From contig NZ_FWYF01000002.1 in the NCBI RefSeq assembly GCF_900176375.1, forward strand, positions 842,161 to 906,160: a DNA stretch of 64,000 nucleotides, written 5' to 3'. Below, piece by piece: positions 24,767 to 34,644 of the stretch (positions are counted from its first letter, which is position 1; every line of letters starts with the position of its first letter). Under the pieces are notes generated by a model. That model did no database searches. It saw only the letters and a program-made list of their open reading frames with translations, and was not told the DNA's origin. The position numbers were made by a program, and so were the translations under genes. The DNA comes from Reichenbachiella faecimaris. Lineage in GTDB: Bacteria > Bacteroidota > Bacteroidia > Cytophagales > Cyclobacteriaceae.

Positions 24767-26290
24767 TTATTTGTCAGGTCTGTTCGACAGCACTTCATTC
24801 ATATCTATAATGACCTCGTCTATCTCTTTGGCTGACTGTCTGATGTATTCTGCTATTTCCTCTCTTTCAGAAGAAATTTCTGTATTAAGTATATCTACCA
24901 AGCCAAGAAGTCTGGCGACTGGGGCACGGGTACGATGCGAATTGTGGTATGCTGCTGCTTTTATTTTCTCACTTTGCTCTACCACTTCTTTGGTTCTTCG
25001 CTCTATTTCATTTTCTAGATTTTGATTGATTCGCTCAAGTTCGCTGCGGAAACGTCTCTGGTTACGATGCATGCGATAGAAGATAATGGCCAATAAACCT
25101 ATGCTGAGGACGAGTAAACCCAGTAGCCAGTTGATGATAATATTCTGACGGTTTTTGAGGTCGAGCCTTTCTATTCTTTCCTCTGCCTGTGAAAGACTGT
25201 TTTCAGCATTAGAGAGTTCAAAATTGATTTGATCAATAGATTTATAAATGGAGTTGATGGCTGCATATTGCGCATTGAGAGATTGGAAGGCCTCTTCTAG
25301 GTTTCCCGATTGCTGATAGTATTGGCGTGCCACCTCCACAAAAACCTCATGAAAAAACTTATTTCGTAGGTTTTTGGAGTAGTACTCAGCCTTTTTTAAA
25401 TGATACCTGGCACTGTCCTTTAAGTTTAGGTTGAAATATGCATCCGCCAGAATGGTATGAAGACCACCTATGCTTTCCACATTGTTTCTTCGTTCAGAAT
25501 ATCCTAAGTCTTCCAGCGCCAACGGAATCATTTTTTCATATTCACGATTTAAGAAATGAAGGTAAGCAAGATTTCCTGTGTTGTTGTAATAGGCATATTC
25601 ATCTTTTCTCTCTCTGGCCAAGGCTATAACAAACTCCAGTATGTTTCTGGTTGCATTTAAACTATCACCTCTGACGCTAGTCAGGGCTGTCATTAAAGTA
25701 GCTTTTCGATTCCATAAAGCCATTTCGAATCTGTTGTATTGTTCTCTTGTTTGAAACAAATCGTAACTTCTGTTTTGCAACAGTTCTTCCATCAGAAGAT
25801 ATCCTTGATCAAAGCGACCCCAATTTGAAAGTGTGTTCACGTAGCTGAGCTTAGCAACTTCCATGAGTATTGGGTTTTCTAAATGTTCAAATCCAGTGAT
25901 GGCTTGTTCTAGCAGATGAGCCGCACGTTCATATTTCCCAAGATGTGTATATAAGATACCTTCAGCCAATTGAAGGTGGTGTAGATAGTTTTCCAGTTTG
26001 TCATGATTGAAAAAACTGGTTTTTGCCTCTATCAATTCCTGCGTAGCTTTTGGTATGTTGCCACCTGCGAGGCGAAGGGACAGGGCGATATGACAAAAGA
26101 AGGTATTGGTGGGGTCACTGTGACTGGCAAGCTTGGTATGATAGTAGTCAGCCGTATATTTATTGTTTTCACCAGGATCAATATTGAGAAAAACTGGTAA
26201 AATGTCATCTTGGATAATCCCGGTTTCCTCAGCCTGTATTGATTGGAATATGCCCCACAGGCCAAACGATAAAAGCAGCGAAATTTTCAT
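24767..26290 (-). CDS. TPR sensor protein ending in a kinase-like DHp domain without an ATPase
   Basis: I start at ATG 26290, which yields a signal peptide (MKISLLLSFGLWGIFQSIQA); the frame upstream is not coding. The 507 residues contain periplasmic TPR-like helices (about 60-345), a coiled coil (350-383), one membrane helix (385-406), a cytoplasmic coiled coil (408-445) and a final helical hairpin (446-503). The hairpin reads like the histidine-kinase dimerisation domain: HNSHRTRAPVARLLGLVDIL (449-468), then the second helix ending EIDEVIIDMNEVL. The stop follows immediately and no N, G1 or G2 ATP-binding boxes exist here or in the adjacent 40 bases. MepB lies upstream on the same strand. 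Confidence 0.8.
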   Translation of the reverse strand: MKISLLLSFGLWGIFQSIQAEETGIIQDDILPVFLNIDPGENNKYTADYYHTKLASHSDPTNTFFCHIALSLRLAGGNIPKATQELIEAKTSFFNHDKLENYLHHLQLAEGILYTHLGKYERAAHLLEQAITGFEHLENPILMEVAKLSYVNTLSNWGRFDQGYLLMEELLQNRSYDLFQTREQYNRFEMALWNRKATLMTALTSVRGDSLNATRNILEFVIALARERKDEYAYYNNTGNLAYLHFLNREYEKMIPLALEDLGYSERRNNVESIGGLHTILADAYFNLNLKDSARYHLKKAEYYSKNLRNKFFHEVFVEVARQYYQQSGNLEEAFQSLNAQYAAINSIYKSIDQINFELSNAENSLSQAEERIERLDLKNRQNIIINWLLGLLVLSIGLLAIIFYRMHRNQRRFRSELERINQNLENEIERRTKEVVEQSEKIKAAAYHNSHRTRAPVARLLGLVDILNTEISSEREEIAEYIRQSAKEIDEVIIDMNEVLSNRPDK

Positions 26291-26331
26291 AGGCGTATTG
26301 GTATTTAAAAATACTAAAAATAGATCAATTT

Positions 26332-26814
26332 CTAAGCATAGTGTGCTGTGACGCTTGCGGCTGAATCCGTGTGTTTTATAAAATATCCAAGCTGCCATGC
26401 TTGTGTTTTGGCGGCCTGTGTGCTACTGGGGTGATTCCAAGGCGGGTATACGCGAAAACCTCGTTTACCTTCCTTATTAGATACAGTGATAATTCCTTTT
26501 TGATCAAGAATTTTTTTTGGGAAAATAAACTGGCCTAAATGTTCTCCAGATACGACGTTGATCACCAGTAGATCAAAATCGTCAGATTCATCTAAGGGCT
26601 GCGTGATCCCTTCAGGCGACCGTTTCCATGTGGTCACGAACTGCCCTACTTTTTTAGGAGTCATTTGAGCATTTCGGCTGATGATTTTCTTTCCATTAAT
26701 TTCAAAGCGACAAGCGCCATATTTCTGGCTTTCTGGTTCTGCTGCGTAGTTTGAGATAATTAGACGATTCGGGTCGTAGAAGCAGGAGTTAATTTTGGCT
26801 AATGTTTGATTCAT
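26332..26814 (-). CDS. MepB-family protein
   Basis: 160 residues from ATG 26814 (a TTG two codons earlier is possible). The pattern YGACRFEINGKKIISRNAQMTPKKVGQFVTTWKRS, DDFDLLVINV, GQFIFPKKIL and GFRVYPPW matches the MepB domain, named after a gene of the Staphylococcus mepRAB locus. Its biochemical role is unknown, and the efflux pump (mepA) and regulator (mepR) are absent here. It is a cytoplasmic, compact, single-domain protein. It sits 41 bases upstream of the TPR-DHp gene on the same strand, which may be chance. Confidence 0.85.
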   Translation of the reverse strand: MNQTLAKINSCFYDPNRLIISNYAAEPESQKYGACRFEINGKKIISRNAQMTPKKVGQFVTTWKRSPEGITQPLDESDDFDLLVINVVSGEHLGQFIFPKKILDQKGIITVSNKEGKRGFRVYPPWNHPSSTQAAKTQAWQLGYFIKHTDSAASVTAHYA

Positions 26815-26844
26815 GTGCAAATCAAGCCATTCAACTTTAAACGA

Positions 26845-26884
26845 AAAAACCCCGATACCTAAACCAACTGGTACCGGGGTTTTA
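26845..26884 (-). terminator. Intrinsic terminator of gltBD
   Basis: On the minus strand AACCCCGGTACC pairs with GGTATCGGGGTT (one mismatch), followed by six T residues. It lies about 90 bases after the gltD stop codon. Confidence 0.85.
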
Positions 26885-26971
26885 ATCCAACAAATGACTT
26901 CCGAAAGGTTGAAGTCCTTACCAACTTCTATATGAGAAAACTACTTAGTATTCTATCTAGATTTATCATTT

Positions 26972-28387
26972 TTATTTGGTTAAGAATTTGTTGACTGAAT
27001 AAGCTGCCTTGCGACCTTCACTAATGGCCCAAACCACTAAGGATTGACCTCTTCTGCAATCCCCTGCCGCAAATACATTTTCTTTGTTTGTACGATACAT
27101 TTCATCCTTGATATTGCCTCGCTCATTGGTTTCTATGCCTAATTCTTCGAGCAATCCTTCTTTTTGAGGGTGCATAAAACCAATGGCCAGATAAGCTCTC
27201 TCACACGGCAAAACCCGCTCGGACCCTTCGATCTCTTCGAATTGGAATGCTGCTTTATCTGTCCATTCTACATCTACTACTCTAAGGCCAGTGACCTCTC
27301 CTTTATCGTTGCCGATAAATTCTTTGGTCAGTACAGACCAATTTCTTTCACAACCTTCTTTCTGCGATGTGGAAGTTCTAAGTATCATTGGCCACTCTGG
27401 CCAGGGATTACCCTCTGTTCTATCCTCTGAAGGCTTGTCTAGCAATTCTATTTGAGTCACACTCTCTGCGCCTTGACGAATAGAAGTGCCCACACAGTCA
27501 GAGCCTGTATCTCCCCCACCTATTACGATTACGTTTTTGCCTTTGGCATTCATCTCGCTTACGATCTCAGTATCCTCGCCTGATACTACTTTGTTTGAGT
27601 TCTTCAAGAATCTCATGGCCAAATGAATACCATTCAATGCTCTACCTGGGATAGGCAAATCTCTAGCTACCGTGCTGCCTGTACAGATAGCTATAGCGTC
27701 GAATTTTGTTTCAATTTCTTTGGCAGTAATGTCTTTACCAATTTCTACGCCACACTCGAATTTCACTCCAGACGCCTTCATCAGATTCACGCGCCTTTCG
27801 ACAACAGTTTTCTCTAATTTGAAATCAGGAATACCAAATCTGAGTAGGCCACCTGGCTGCGTGTCTCTTTCGAATACCGTCACATCATGTCCTTGCTTGC
27901 ATAGCTGATCTGCTGCTGCTAACCCAGCAGGACCCGATCCAATCACAGCCACAGTTTTGCCAGATTTAATGTTTACCGTGTGAGAAGTTTCCCATCCTTG
28001 AGCAAAAGCTTCCTCAGCTATTGTTTTTTCAATATGCTCGATACTCACTGGATCGTTGTTTAGACCCAATACACACGAACCTTCGCACGGCGCCGGACAA
28101 ATTCTACCCGTAAACTCTGGGAAGTTATTGGTGCTCTTGAGGATGCCCCAGGCTTCTTTGAATTCATTACGATAAACGGCGTCGTTGAAATCTGGAATCT
28201 TATTGCCTAGTGGACACCCACTATGACAAAACGGAATCCCGCAGTCCATACATCGAGCGGCTTGCTCATTGGTTTCTTTTGGAGAAACAGGCTTTACAAA
28301 TTCCTTGTAATGCTCCGTTCTTTTTTCTACCTCCTCATAGTCGAGGCTGTGTCTTTTATAAGTCAAAAATCCATCTACCTGTCCCAT
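26972..28387 (-). CDS. gltD: Glutamate synthase small (beta) subunit
   Basis: 471 residues. It feeds electrons from NAD(P)H to the large subunit. The N-terminal Fe-S region has CMDCGIPFCHSGCPLGNKIP (about 41-60) and the CPAPCEGSCVLG segment (about 97-108). An FAD-binding GSGPAGLAAADQL fold is at about 150-162, and an NADPH-binding GGGDTGSDCVGT fold is at about 292-303. The C-terminal flavin close is FAAGDCRRGQSLVVWAI. It starts 1 base after the gltB stop codon, so the two are translated from one message with fixed ratio, as expected for the heterodimer. Confidence 0.97.
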   Translation of the reverse strand: MGQVDGFLTYKRHSLDYEEVEKRTEHYKEFVKPVSPKETNEQAARCMDCGIPFCHSGCPLGNKIPDFNDAVYRNEFKEAWGILKSTNNFPEFTGRICPAPCEGSCVLGLNNDPVSIEHIEKTIAEEAFAQGWETSHTVNIKSGKTVAVIGSGPAGLAAADQLCKQGHDVTVFERDTQPGGLLRFGIPDFKLEKTVVERRVNLMKASGVKFECGVEIGKDITAKEIETKFDAIAICTGSTVARDLPIPGRALNGIHLAMRFLKNSNKVVSGEDTEIVSEMNAKGKNVIVIGGGDTGSDCVGTSIRQGAESVTQIELLDKPSEDRTEGNPWPEWPMILRTSTSQKEGCERNWSVLTKEFIGNDKGEVTGLRVVDVEWTDKAAFQFEEIEGSERVLPCERAYLAIGFMHPQKEGLLEELGIETNERGNIKDEMYRTNKENVFAAGDCRRGQSLVVWAISEGRKAAYSVNKFLTK

Positions 28388-28388
28388 A

Positions 28389-31300
28389 TTATGCGATCTT
28401 TTCTTGTTCTAACTTTTTCTTTTCCAATATCTGCTTGTACTCAGTTGGTATCACCTTCACAAACTTGTTTTTAGCAGTCTCCCATTGATCCAGGATTTTG
28501 AATGCTTTATTGCTCTTGGTATATCTCGAATGCTTGTTGATTTGATCCTGGATATAATCGAAGTCTTCGCTACTAGGCAATTCTAGCTCTACTAGCTCCA
28601 TGTTGCATTTCGAAGCAAAATCGAAGTCTTCTACAAAGATGTAAGCGATACCACCACTCATACCGGCAGCAAAGTTTTTACCTGTTTCACCTAGCACGAT
28701 GACGCGCCCACCAGTCATGTATTCACAACCATGATCTCCAAGACCTTCTGTTACCGCCTGAGCTCCAGAGTTTCTTACTGCGAATCTCTCACCTGCTTTC
28801 CCGTTTACATACAACTCACCTGAAGTGGCTCCATAGAGACATACATTACCTACCAGTATATTGTCTTCTGGCACGATGTCTGATTTTGTATGTGGATAGC
28901 AAACTACCTTTCCTCCAGACAATCCTTTGCCTACATAGTCGTTGGCTTCACCCTCTAAATTAAAAGTGATTCCTTTGGCTAAAAATGCTGCAAAGCTTTG
29001 CCCTGCTGATCCAGTGAATTTCACCTTGATCGTATTTCTATCCAATCCGTCAGGCCCATGGATTTGTGCCAATTCTCCTGACAGCATTGCACCTGTTGTT
29101 CTATTTTGGCTATTGATGGGCACATCAATTCTTACTTTTTCCTTCTTGGTCAGTGCAGGCTGGGCTTCCTTGATCAATTGTCTGTCTAAAACTTTAGTCA
29201 ACTCATGATCCTGATTTTCCAACTTGCATGACAGGTGATCTTTTGGCTTGAATGGATTCTGTAGTAAGGCATCCAAATCGATGTTACCAGCATGATCTTT
29301 TGCTTTCTTTCTGTCAAAGGTTAACAAGTCAGTTCTTCCCACCAATTCGGCTACTGTTTTCACACCAAGCTCTGCCATAATTTCTCTTAATTCTTCGGCT
29401 AAAAAGTTGAAGAAATTTACGATGTGCTCGACCTTGCCAGAGAAGAGTTTTCTCAATTCAGGGTTCTGTGTAGCGACTCCCACTGGACATGTGTTCAAGT
29501 GACATTTTCTCATCATGATGCAGCCCTCTACAACTAATACGGCAGTGGAGACCCCCCATTCTTCAGCTCCTAAAATAGCTGCAATGGCCAAGTCTCGACC
29601 TGTGCGCATTTGGCCGTCAGCTTGGAGTTTCACTTTTTTACGCAAGTCATTTTTCTCAAGTGTTTGGTGCGTTTCTGCCAAGCCAATTTCCCAAGGGATA
29701 CCCGCGTGGTGCACTGAGCTAATCGGAGAAGCTCCAGTACCGCCATCATGACCAGCAATTAATATATTGTCGGCCTTAGCTTTAGCTACACCAGCTGCTA
29801 TCGTACCTACACCAGCCTCAGCCACCAACTTGACGTTGATGTCTGCTTTCTCGTTGGTGTTTTTGAGGTCGTAGATCAATTGCGCTAAATCCTCTATAGA
29901 ATAAATGTCGTGATGAGGAGGAGGTGAGATCAATGATACGCCGGGTGTCGAGTGTCTGATTCTACCAATAGTTTCATCCACCTTTTTGCCGGGCAACTGA
30001 CCACCCTCTCCTGGTTTTGCTCCTTGCGCTATTTTTATTTGAAGTTCGTCTGCATTTACTAGATAGTGTGCGGTGACGCCAAATCGCCCAGATGCTACCT
30101 GTTTGATTGCTGATCGAGACAAGGTGCCGTCAGCATTTGGTGTATATCTGATCGCATCTTCACCACCTTCTCCACTGTTGGATTTACCACCAATCAGGTT
30201 CATGGCCTTGGCAATAGTCGTATGGGCTTCTTCTGATATAGATCCAAAAGACATTGCGCCAGTGGCGAATCTTTTCATGATCTCTGAAGCAGGCTCTACT
30301 TTGTCTATTGAAATAGATTTTTTGCCATTGAACTCGAACATACTTCTCAGTGTAATGTTCTTTTCAGCCTGATCATTGATGGCTTGACTATAAGTTTTAA
30401 ACAACTCGTAGTTACCGCTTCTGGTGGACTTCTGAAGTGAGTGAATGACGTCAGGTGTGAAAAGGTGTCGGACACCATCCCTTTTCCATTGGTACAATCC
30501 GCCAGTTTCTAAATTGGCTTTCTCATTGGCAGGTACAAAAGCCGCTTGATGGTTTTCCAAAACTTCCTTTTCGATTTGCTCGAACCCTTTACCTGAAATT
30601 CTTGAAGGTGTCCCTCTAAAGCACAGATCAGTAACTTCAAGATCTAAGCCAATAATCTCGAAAATCTGAGCTGATTCATAAGACTGAATAGTAGAGATTC
30701 CCATTTTGGAGAGAATCTTCCGCAGTCCATAGCCAATAGATTTCCTATACTGCTCAAACAGCTCATTGCCTGACTGACCCAAAGAAGCACCTTGGTGCAG
30801 GATCGTTTCTACCGTCAGGTATGGATAAACAGCAGTTGCGCCAAATCCAACCAATGTGGCGATATGGTGTGTTTCGACTATATCTCCGCCTTCAATGACT
30901 AAACTCGTCTTAGCTCTGAGTTTTTTCTTCAATAAGTACTGGTGAACAGCACCAGTAGCCAGTAAACTTGGAATACGAACTCTATCAATAGAAACCTCTC
31001 GATTAGATAGAACTAGAATGTTCGCACCAGCTTCTACAGCTCTTGCTGCTTTTTTAGACAACAATTTTAAAGCACTTTGAAGATCGTTGTCTTTGGGGTC
31101 GTATGTAGAATCAATTACCTCAGAGGTGAAACCACTGAATTTCACATTCCTAATGAATTCGAACTCATGGGCAGAAAGCAGAGGATTCTCTATTCTGATT
31201 TTTTGCGCATGCTCTGGCTTGTGTTCTAGAATGTTTTCGCTATTACCCAAGTAATTGATCAAAGACATCACAGATCGTTCTCTGATTGGATCAATTGGAG

Positions 31301-32876
31301 GGTTACTGACCTGAGCGAAAATTTGCTTTACGTATTGAGCCAAATGGGTTGGGTTTTCTCTGAATACAGCAAGTGCCGTATCATTACCCATGGATCCTAA
31401 TGGTTCCGTGCCATTTTTAATCATTGGCTCAAGAATGAACTTAATGTCTTCCTGAGTAAACCCATTGGCAATTTGTTTTTGAAGTAAATCGTCTGCCTGA
31501 AGTGCCTGCTCTAATGGCTTGTCTTTGATAAAGTCAGACAGGTGAATTAAATTTTTCTCTACCCATTCCTGATATGGCTGATCTTTGGCCAGCTTGTCTT
31601 TGATTTCTTGATTGAAAGAAATAGTACCTGTCATCAGATCTACCATGATCATCTGGCCTGGTCCTAATCTCTCGTTTTTCTTGATGAGTTCTGGTGCAAT
31701 TTCCACAGCACCTACTTCTGAACTCAGGATTAATCTGTCATCTTTAGTTGCTATGATTCGAGAGGGTCTCAATCCATTTCTATCCAAACTGGCACCAATA
31801 GTATAGCCATCTGTGTAAACCAATGAAGCAGGTCCGTCCCAAGGCTCGAATATAGTAGAGTGGAATTCGTAGAAGGCTCTTTTTTCTGGTGTAATATCAT
31901 CCTCTTGCTGCCAGGCTTCTGGCACCAGCATGGCCATGGTGTGTTGTAGGCTTCTACCCCCCATGATCAGTAATTCTAAGATGCCATCCAAGTTGGCAGA
32001 ATCCGAAAATTGCATATTACATATTGGTGTCAAAACTGCAATTTCTTCTTCTGTAAAATCAGTGGAAGCCAGTAATGCTTCTCTTGATACCATCTTATTG
32101 ATGTTTCCTTTGATGGTATTGATTTCGCCATTGTGAGCAAGGAAACGGAAGGGCTGTGCGAGTCTCCACTCTGGGAATGTGTTGGTTGAAAATCGAGAGT
32201 GAACCATGGCTGTTGCAGAGGTGTATCGCTCGTCATTCAAGTCTAAATAGTACTGGTTCACTTGCCATGTTCTCAGCTCACCTTTATAAGTAATAGTAGA
32301 ACAGGAGAAAGAAGCAATGTAAAAATCGGACACAGGGTAAGTTTCTCTTACCTTGTGCTCGATATATTTTCTTAGTACGTATAATTTTCTGTTGAGCTCT
32401 TTGCCTTCGTATTCACCCTTTTTTACAAAGAGATGATAGATGGATGGTTCAGACTGTTTAGCAATCTTCCCTATTCTTTTAGAGTCCACGGGGACTCTTC
32501 TTAACCAAATTTTGTCAAAACTTAAAGTTTCGATTGATTCTTGTACAATTTCTAATATGCCTTTTTTGTCATGGCCTTTTGGGACAAACAAAGTGCCCAC
32601 GCCATATTTGCCTTTGGATGGCAGTGTGATTTCGTTTTCTTGAGCTACTTCATTGAAGAAGTTGTATGGCAGCTGGGTCAGTACCCCTGCTCCATCACCT
32701 GTTTCGCCATCTGCTGCTACACCACCACGATGCTCCATTTTTTCGAGCATAGTCAAACCATCTTGTACGATTTGATGGGAGGGAACATTCTTTATCTGTG
32801 CGATAAACCCAATTCCACAAGAGTCTCTTTCAAAGTCCGGAGAGTATAATCCCGTTGTTTTCTGGTAATTTTCCAT
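28389..32876 (-). CDS. gltB: Glutamate synthase large (alpha) subunit
   Basis: 1495 residues, full length. It makes two glutamates from glutamine and 2-oxoglutarate, assimilating ammonia with glutamine synthetase. The N-terminal amidotransferase nucleophile is Cys20 (RDSCGIGFIAQ), exposed after removal of a 19-residue propeptide. The glutamine-site segments HSRFSTNTFPEW and AHNGEINT follow. The FMN/synthase domain includes GAMSFGSISEEAH, GEGGEDAIRY and AGHDGGTGASP. The 3Fe-4S ligands lie in CIMMRKCHLNTCPVG. The C-terminal GXGXG helix domain has GLSGGKVVCYP and GATSGELYVNGKAGERFAVRNSG. First gene of gltBD. Confidence 0.98.
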   Translation of the reverse strand: MENYQKTTGLYSPDFERDSCGIGFIAQIKNVPSHQIVQDGLTMLEKMEHRGGVAADGETGDGAGVLTQLPYNFFNEVAQENEITLPSKGKYGVGTLFVPKGHDKKGILEIVQESIETLSFDKIWLRRVPVDSKRIGKIAKQSEPSIYHLFVKKGEYEGKELNRKLYVLRKYIEHKVRETYPVSDFYIASFSCSTITYKGELRTWQVNQYYLDLNDERYTSATAMVHSRFSTNTFPEWRLAQPFRFLAHNGEINTIKGNINKMVSREALLASTDFTEEEIAVLTPICNMQFSDSANLDGILELLIMGGRSLQHTMAMLVPEAWQQEDDITPEKRAFYEFHSTIFEPWDGPASLVYTDGYTIGASLDRNGLRPSRIIATKDDRLILSSEVGAVEIAPELIKKNERLGPGQMIMVDLMTGTISFNQEIKDKLAKDQPYQEWVEKNLIHLSDFIKDKPLEQALQADDLLQKQIANGFTQEDIKFILEPMIKNGTEPLGSMGNDTALAVFRENPTHLAQYVKQIFAQVSNPPIDPIRERSVMSLINYLGNSENILEHKPEHAQKIRIENPLLSAHEFEFIRNVKFSGFTSEVIDSTYDPKDNDLQSALKLLSKKAARAVEAGANILVLSNREVSIDRVRIPSLLATGAVHQYLLKKKLRAKTSLVIEGGDIVETHHIATLVGFGATAVYPYLTVETILHQGASLGQSGNELFEQYRKSIGYGLRKILSKMGISTIQSYESAQIFEIIGLDLEVTDLCFRGTPSRISGKGFEQIEKEVLENHQAAFVPANEKANLETGGLYQWKRDGVRHLFTPDVIHSLQKSTRSGNYELFKTYSQAINDQAEKNITLRSMFEFNGKKSISIDKVEPASEIMKRFATGAMSFGSISEEAHTTIAKAMNLIGGKSNSGEGGEDAIRYTPNADGTLSRSAIKQVASGRFGVTAHYLVNADELQIKIAQGAKPGEGGQLPGKKVDETIGRIRHSTPGVSLISPPPHHDIYSIEDLAQLIYDLKNTNEKADINVKLVAEAGVGTIAAGVAKAKADNILIAGHDGGTGASPISSVHHAGIPWEIGLAETHQTLEKNDLRKKVKLQADGQMRTGRDLAIAAILGAEEWGVSTAVLVVEGCIMMRKCHLNTCPVGVATQNPELRKLFSGKVEHIVNFFNFLAEELREIMAELGVKTVAELVGRTDLLTFDRKKAKDHAGNIDLDALLQNPFKPKDHLSCKLENQDHELTKVLDRQLIKEAQPALTKKEKVRIDVPINSQNRTTGAMLSGELAQIHGPDGLDRNTIKVKFTGSAGQSFAAFLAKGITFNLEGEANDYVGKGLSGGKVVCYPHTKSDIVPEDNILVGNVCLYGATSGELYVNGKAGERFAVRNSGAQAVTEGLGDHGCEYMTGGRVIVLGETGKNFAAGMSGGIAYIFVEDFDFASKCNMELVELELPSSEDFDYIQDQINKHSRYTKSNKAFKILDQWETAKNKFVKVIPTEYKQILEKKKLEQEKIA

Positions 32877-32967
32877 AATAGATCAAATGCTTACACGAAG
32901 AACCTCACTCATTTTGGGGAAATTGTTGCTTGGGATGCTAACTAGAGGTTTTCCGATTTTGAAGGAG

Positions 32968-32995
32968 TAAAACTATATTTTTTATATATTGCAAA
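32968..32995 (-). promoter_or_regulatory. Possible gltBD promoter
   Basis: On the minus strand TTTG (complement of 32992-32995) is followed after 16 bases by TAGTTTTA (complement of 32968-32975), one base off TAnnTTTG. The spacing is one base shorter than usual. It lies about 90 bases upstream of gltB. Confidence 0.35.
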
Positions 32996-33087
32996 AACTA
33001 AGTATCTAGAAATGATATGAAGTTCAACATTAACCCAATAATGTATAATGAATTGATTGTCAAACTATTACGAACTTAGAAAATACA

Positions 33088-34632
33088 ATGGCCAAAACTT
33101 CACACGCACAGCCACTATTTCAATTAATCCATGCTTTAACCAAATCGGAGAAGCGAAGTTTCAAATTATACGCAGGAAAAGTCAGTGATCCTACAGAAGC
33201 GAAATTCGTAAAGCTTTTCGATGTTTTGGAAGTCATGGAGGTCTATGACGAAGACCAAATCTTCAAAAAAATACCTGAACTCAAGCGTTCTCAGTTGGCC
33301 AACATGAAATCGCACTTGTTTAAACAGGTGCTCATGGTACTGCGCCAGAGCCAAATGAAAACGGATGTAGACATTATGCTGCGTGAGAATCTTGACTATG
33401 TCAGATTGCTATTCAAAAAAGGACTTTACGAGCAAAGCATGAAAATGCTCCAAAAGACCAAGGCAACAGCCAATAACTACAAAAAAAATATCTTCAAACT
33501 GGCCTTGCTCAATTATGAAAAGAACATTGAGAACCAGCAAATGCTCTCATTGGATCAAACCACTTGTTTGAAACTTGATAAGGATACCAAGAGCCTGTTG
33601 CGCAAGATCAATGTGGCTCAAGCTTTTTTTTCGCTGGCACTTCGTATGAAAGCCCACTTTCTCAGAAGTGGTATGGCAAGAAATGAAGATGAGTTGGAAA
33701 AAATCAATAAAATTTTCTACGGCAACTTGCCTGAGCATGATAAGACGCACTTATCTTTTAGTGAGCAGTACAACATGTGTAGAGCTTACTATTGGTTCTC
33801 ATATATCACACAAGACTTCCAGTCCTGTGTGAAATACACAGAGATTTGGGTAAGTATTTTCAAGGAGAGCAATTTGACCCATCTGCGTCACGCGGAATTC
33901 CTCAGAGGGTTGAATAGATTGCTTCAGTCGCTTTTTAGAATCAATGATGTAGATAGATTCAGCATCTACTATGAAGAGCTATTAGAATTTGAAAAATTGT
34001 ACGCCAAAGCAATTGATAGCAATAGCAAGCAGCTGTTGGTAAGGTGCCTCACTATTCAGACTTTAAACAAGTGTTTCCTTGAAGGGGACTTCAAGATGTA
34101 CGGTTCTAAGCTAGAACGTTATCTGGGCAAACTTGAGGAATCTATTGAATACATAGATAGTAATAACCAGTTGGTGGTCTTCTACAAGTCGGCTATTCTT
34201 TATTTTGGACTGGGCAAGTACGAGAAAAGTTTGGAGTACCTGGATCGCGTGATAGACAACAAAAATGATCAGCTCCGTGAGGACTTAAAAAGCTTTGCTT
34301 ATATCTTATACCTCATCGTGCTTTACGATATGCGAGATTTGGAAAATCTCAAAGCCATGAGAAATAGGGCTTTTGTGTATTTGCGTCAGCGCAATATTCT
34401 GGGTCAATTTCACCACATCATTCTACAGTTTTTAAAGAAGACGGAAGATATCATGCCACTAGATGTGAAAGGAGAATTGATCACTTTGCGAACCAGCTTA
34501 CAAGGGCTTTTAGATGACAAATTCGAAGCAAAACCGTTGCTTTACTTTGACATCATGAGCTGGTTAGAGAGTAAGATCACCAGCCGTCCATTTCATGAAG
34601 TAGTGAAGGAATTGGCGGAGAGTAAGCATTAA
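33088..34632 (+). CDS. Helical-repeat protein of unknown function
   Basis: 514 residues, almost entirely helical and TPR-like (for example KSAILYFGLGKYEKSLEYLDRVIDNKNDQLRED). The N-terminus LFQLIHALTKSEKRSFKLYAGK is shared, to my memory, with a widespread uncharacterised Bacteroidota family. No signal peptide or membrane helix is visible, so it is probably a cytoplasmic scaffold. It is divergent from gltB and followed by an unrelated AT-rich gene. ATG start at 33088. No enzymatic motif is seen. Confidence 0.75.
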   Translation: MAKTSHAQPLFQLIHALTKSEKRSFKLYAGKVSDPTEAKFVKLFDVLEVMEVYDEDQIFKKIPELKRSQLANMKSHLFKQVLMVLRQSQMKTDVDIMLRENLDYVRLLFKKGLYEQSMKMLQKTKATANNYKKNIFKLALLNYEKNIENQQMLSLDQTTCLKLDKDTKSLLRKINVAQAFFSLALRMKAHFLRSGMARNEDELEKINKIFYGNLPEHDKTHLSFSEQYNMCRAYYWFSYITQDFQSCVKYTEIWVSIFKESNLTHLRHAEFLRGLNRLLQSLFRINDVDRFSIYYEELLEFEKLYAKAIDSNSKQLLVRCLTIQTLNKCFLEGDFKMYGSKLERYLGKLEESIEYIDSNNQLVVFYKSAILYFGLGKYEKSLEYLDRVIDNKNDQLREDLKSFAYILYLIVLYDMRDLENLKAMRNRAFVYLRQRNILGQFHHIILQFLKKTEDIMPLDVKGELITLRTSLQGLLDDKFEAKPLLYFDIMSWLESKITSRPFHEVVKELAESKH

Positions 34633-34644
34633 AAATAATTCTGT

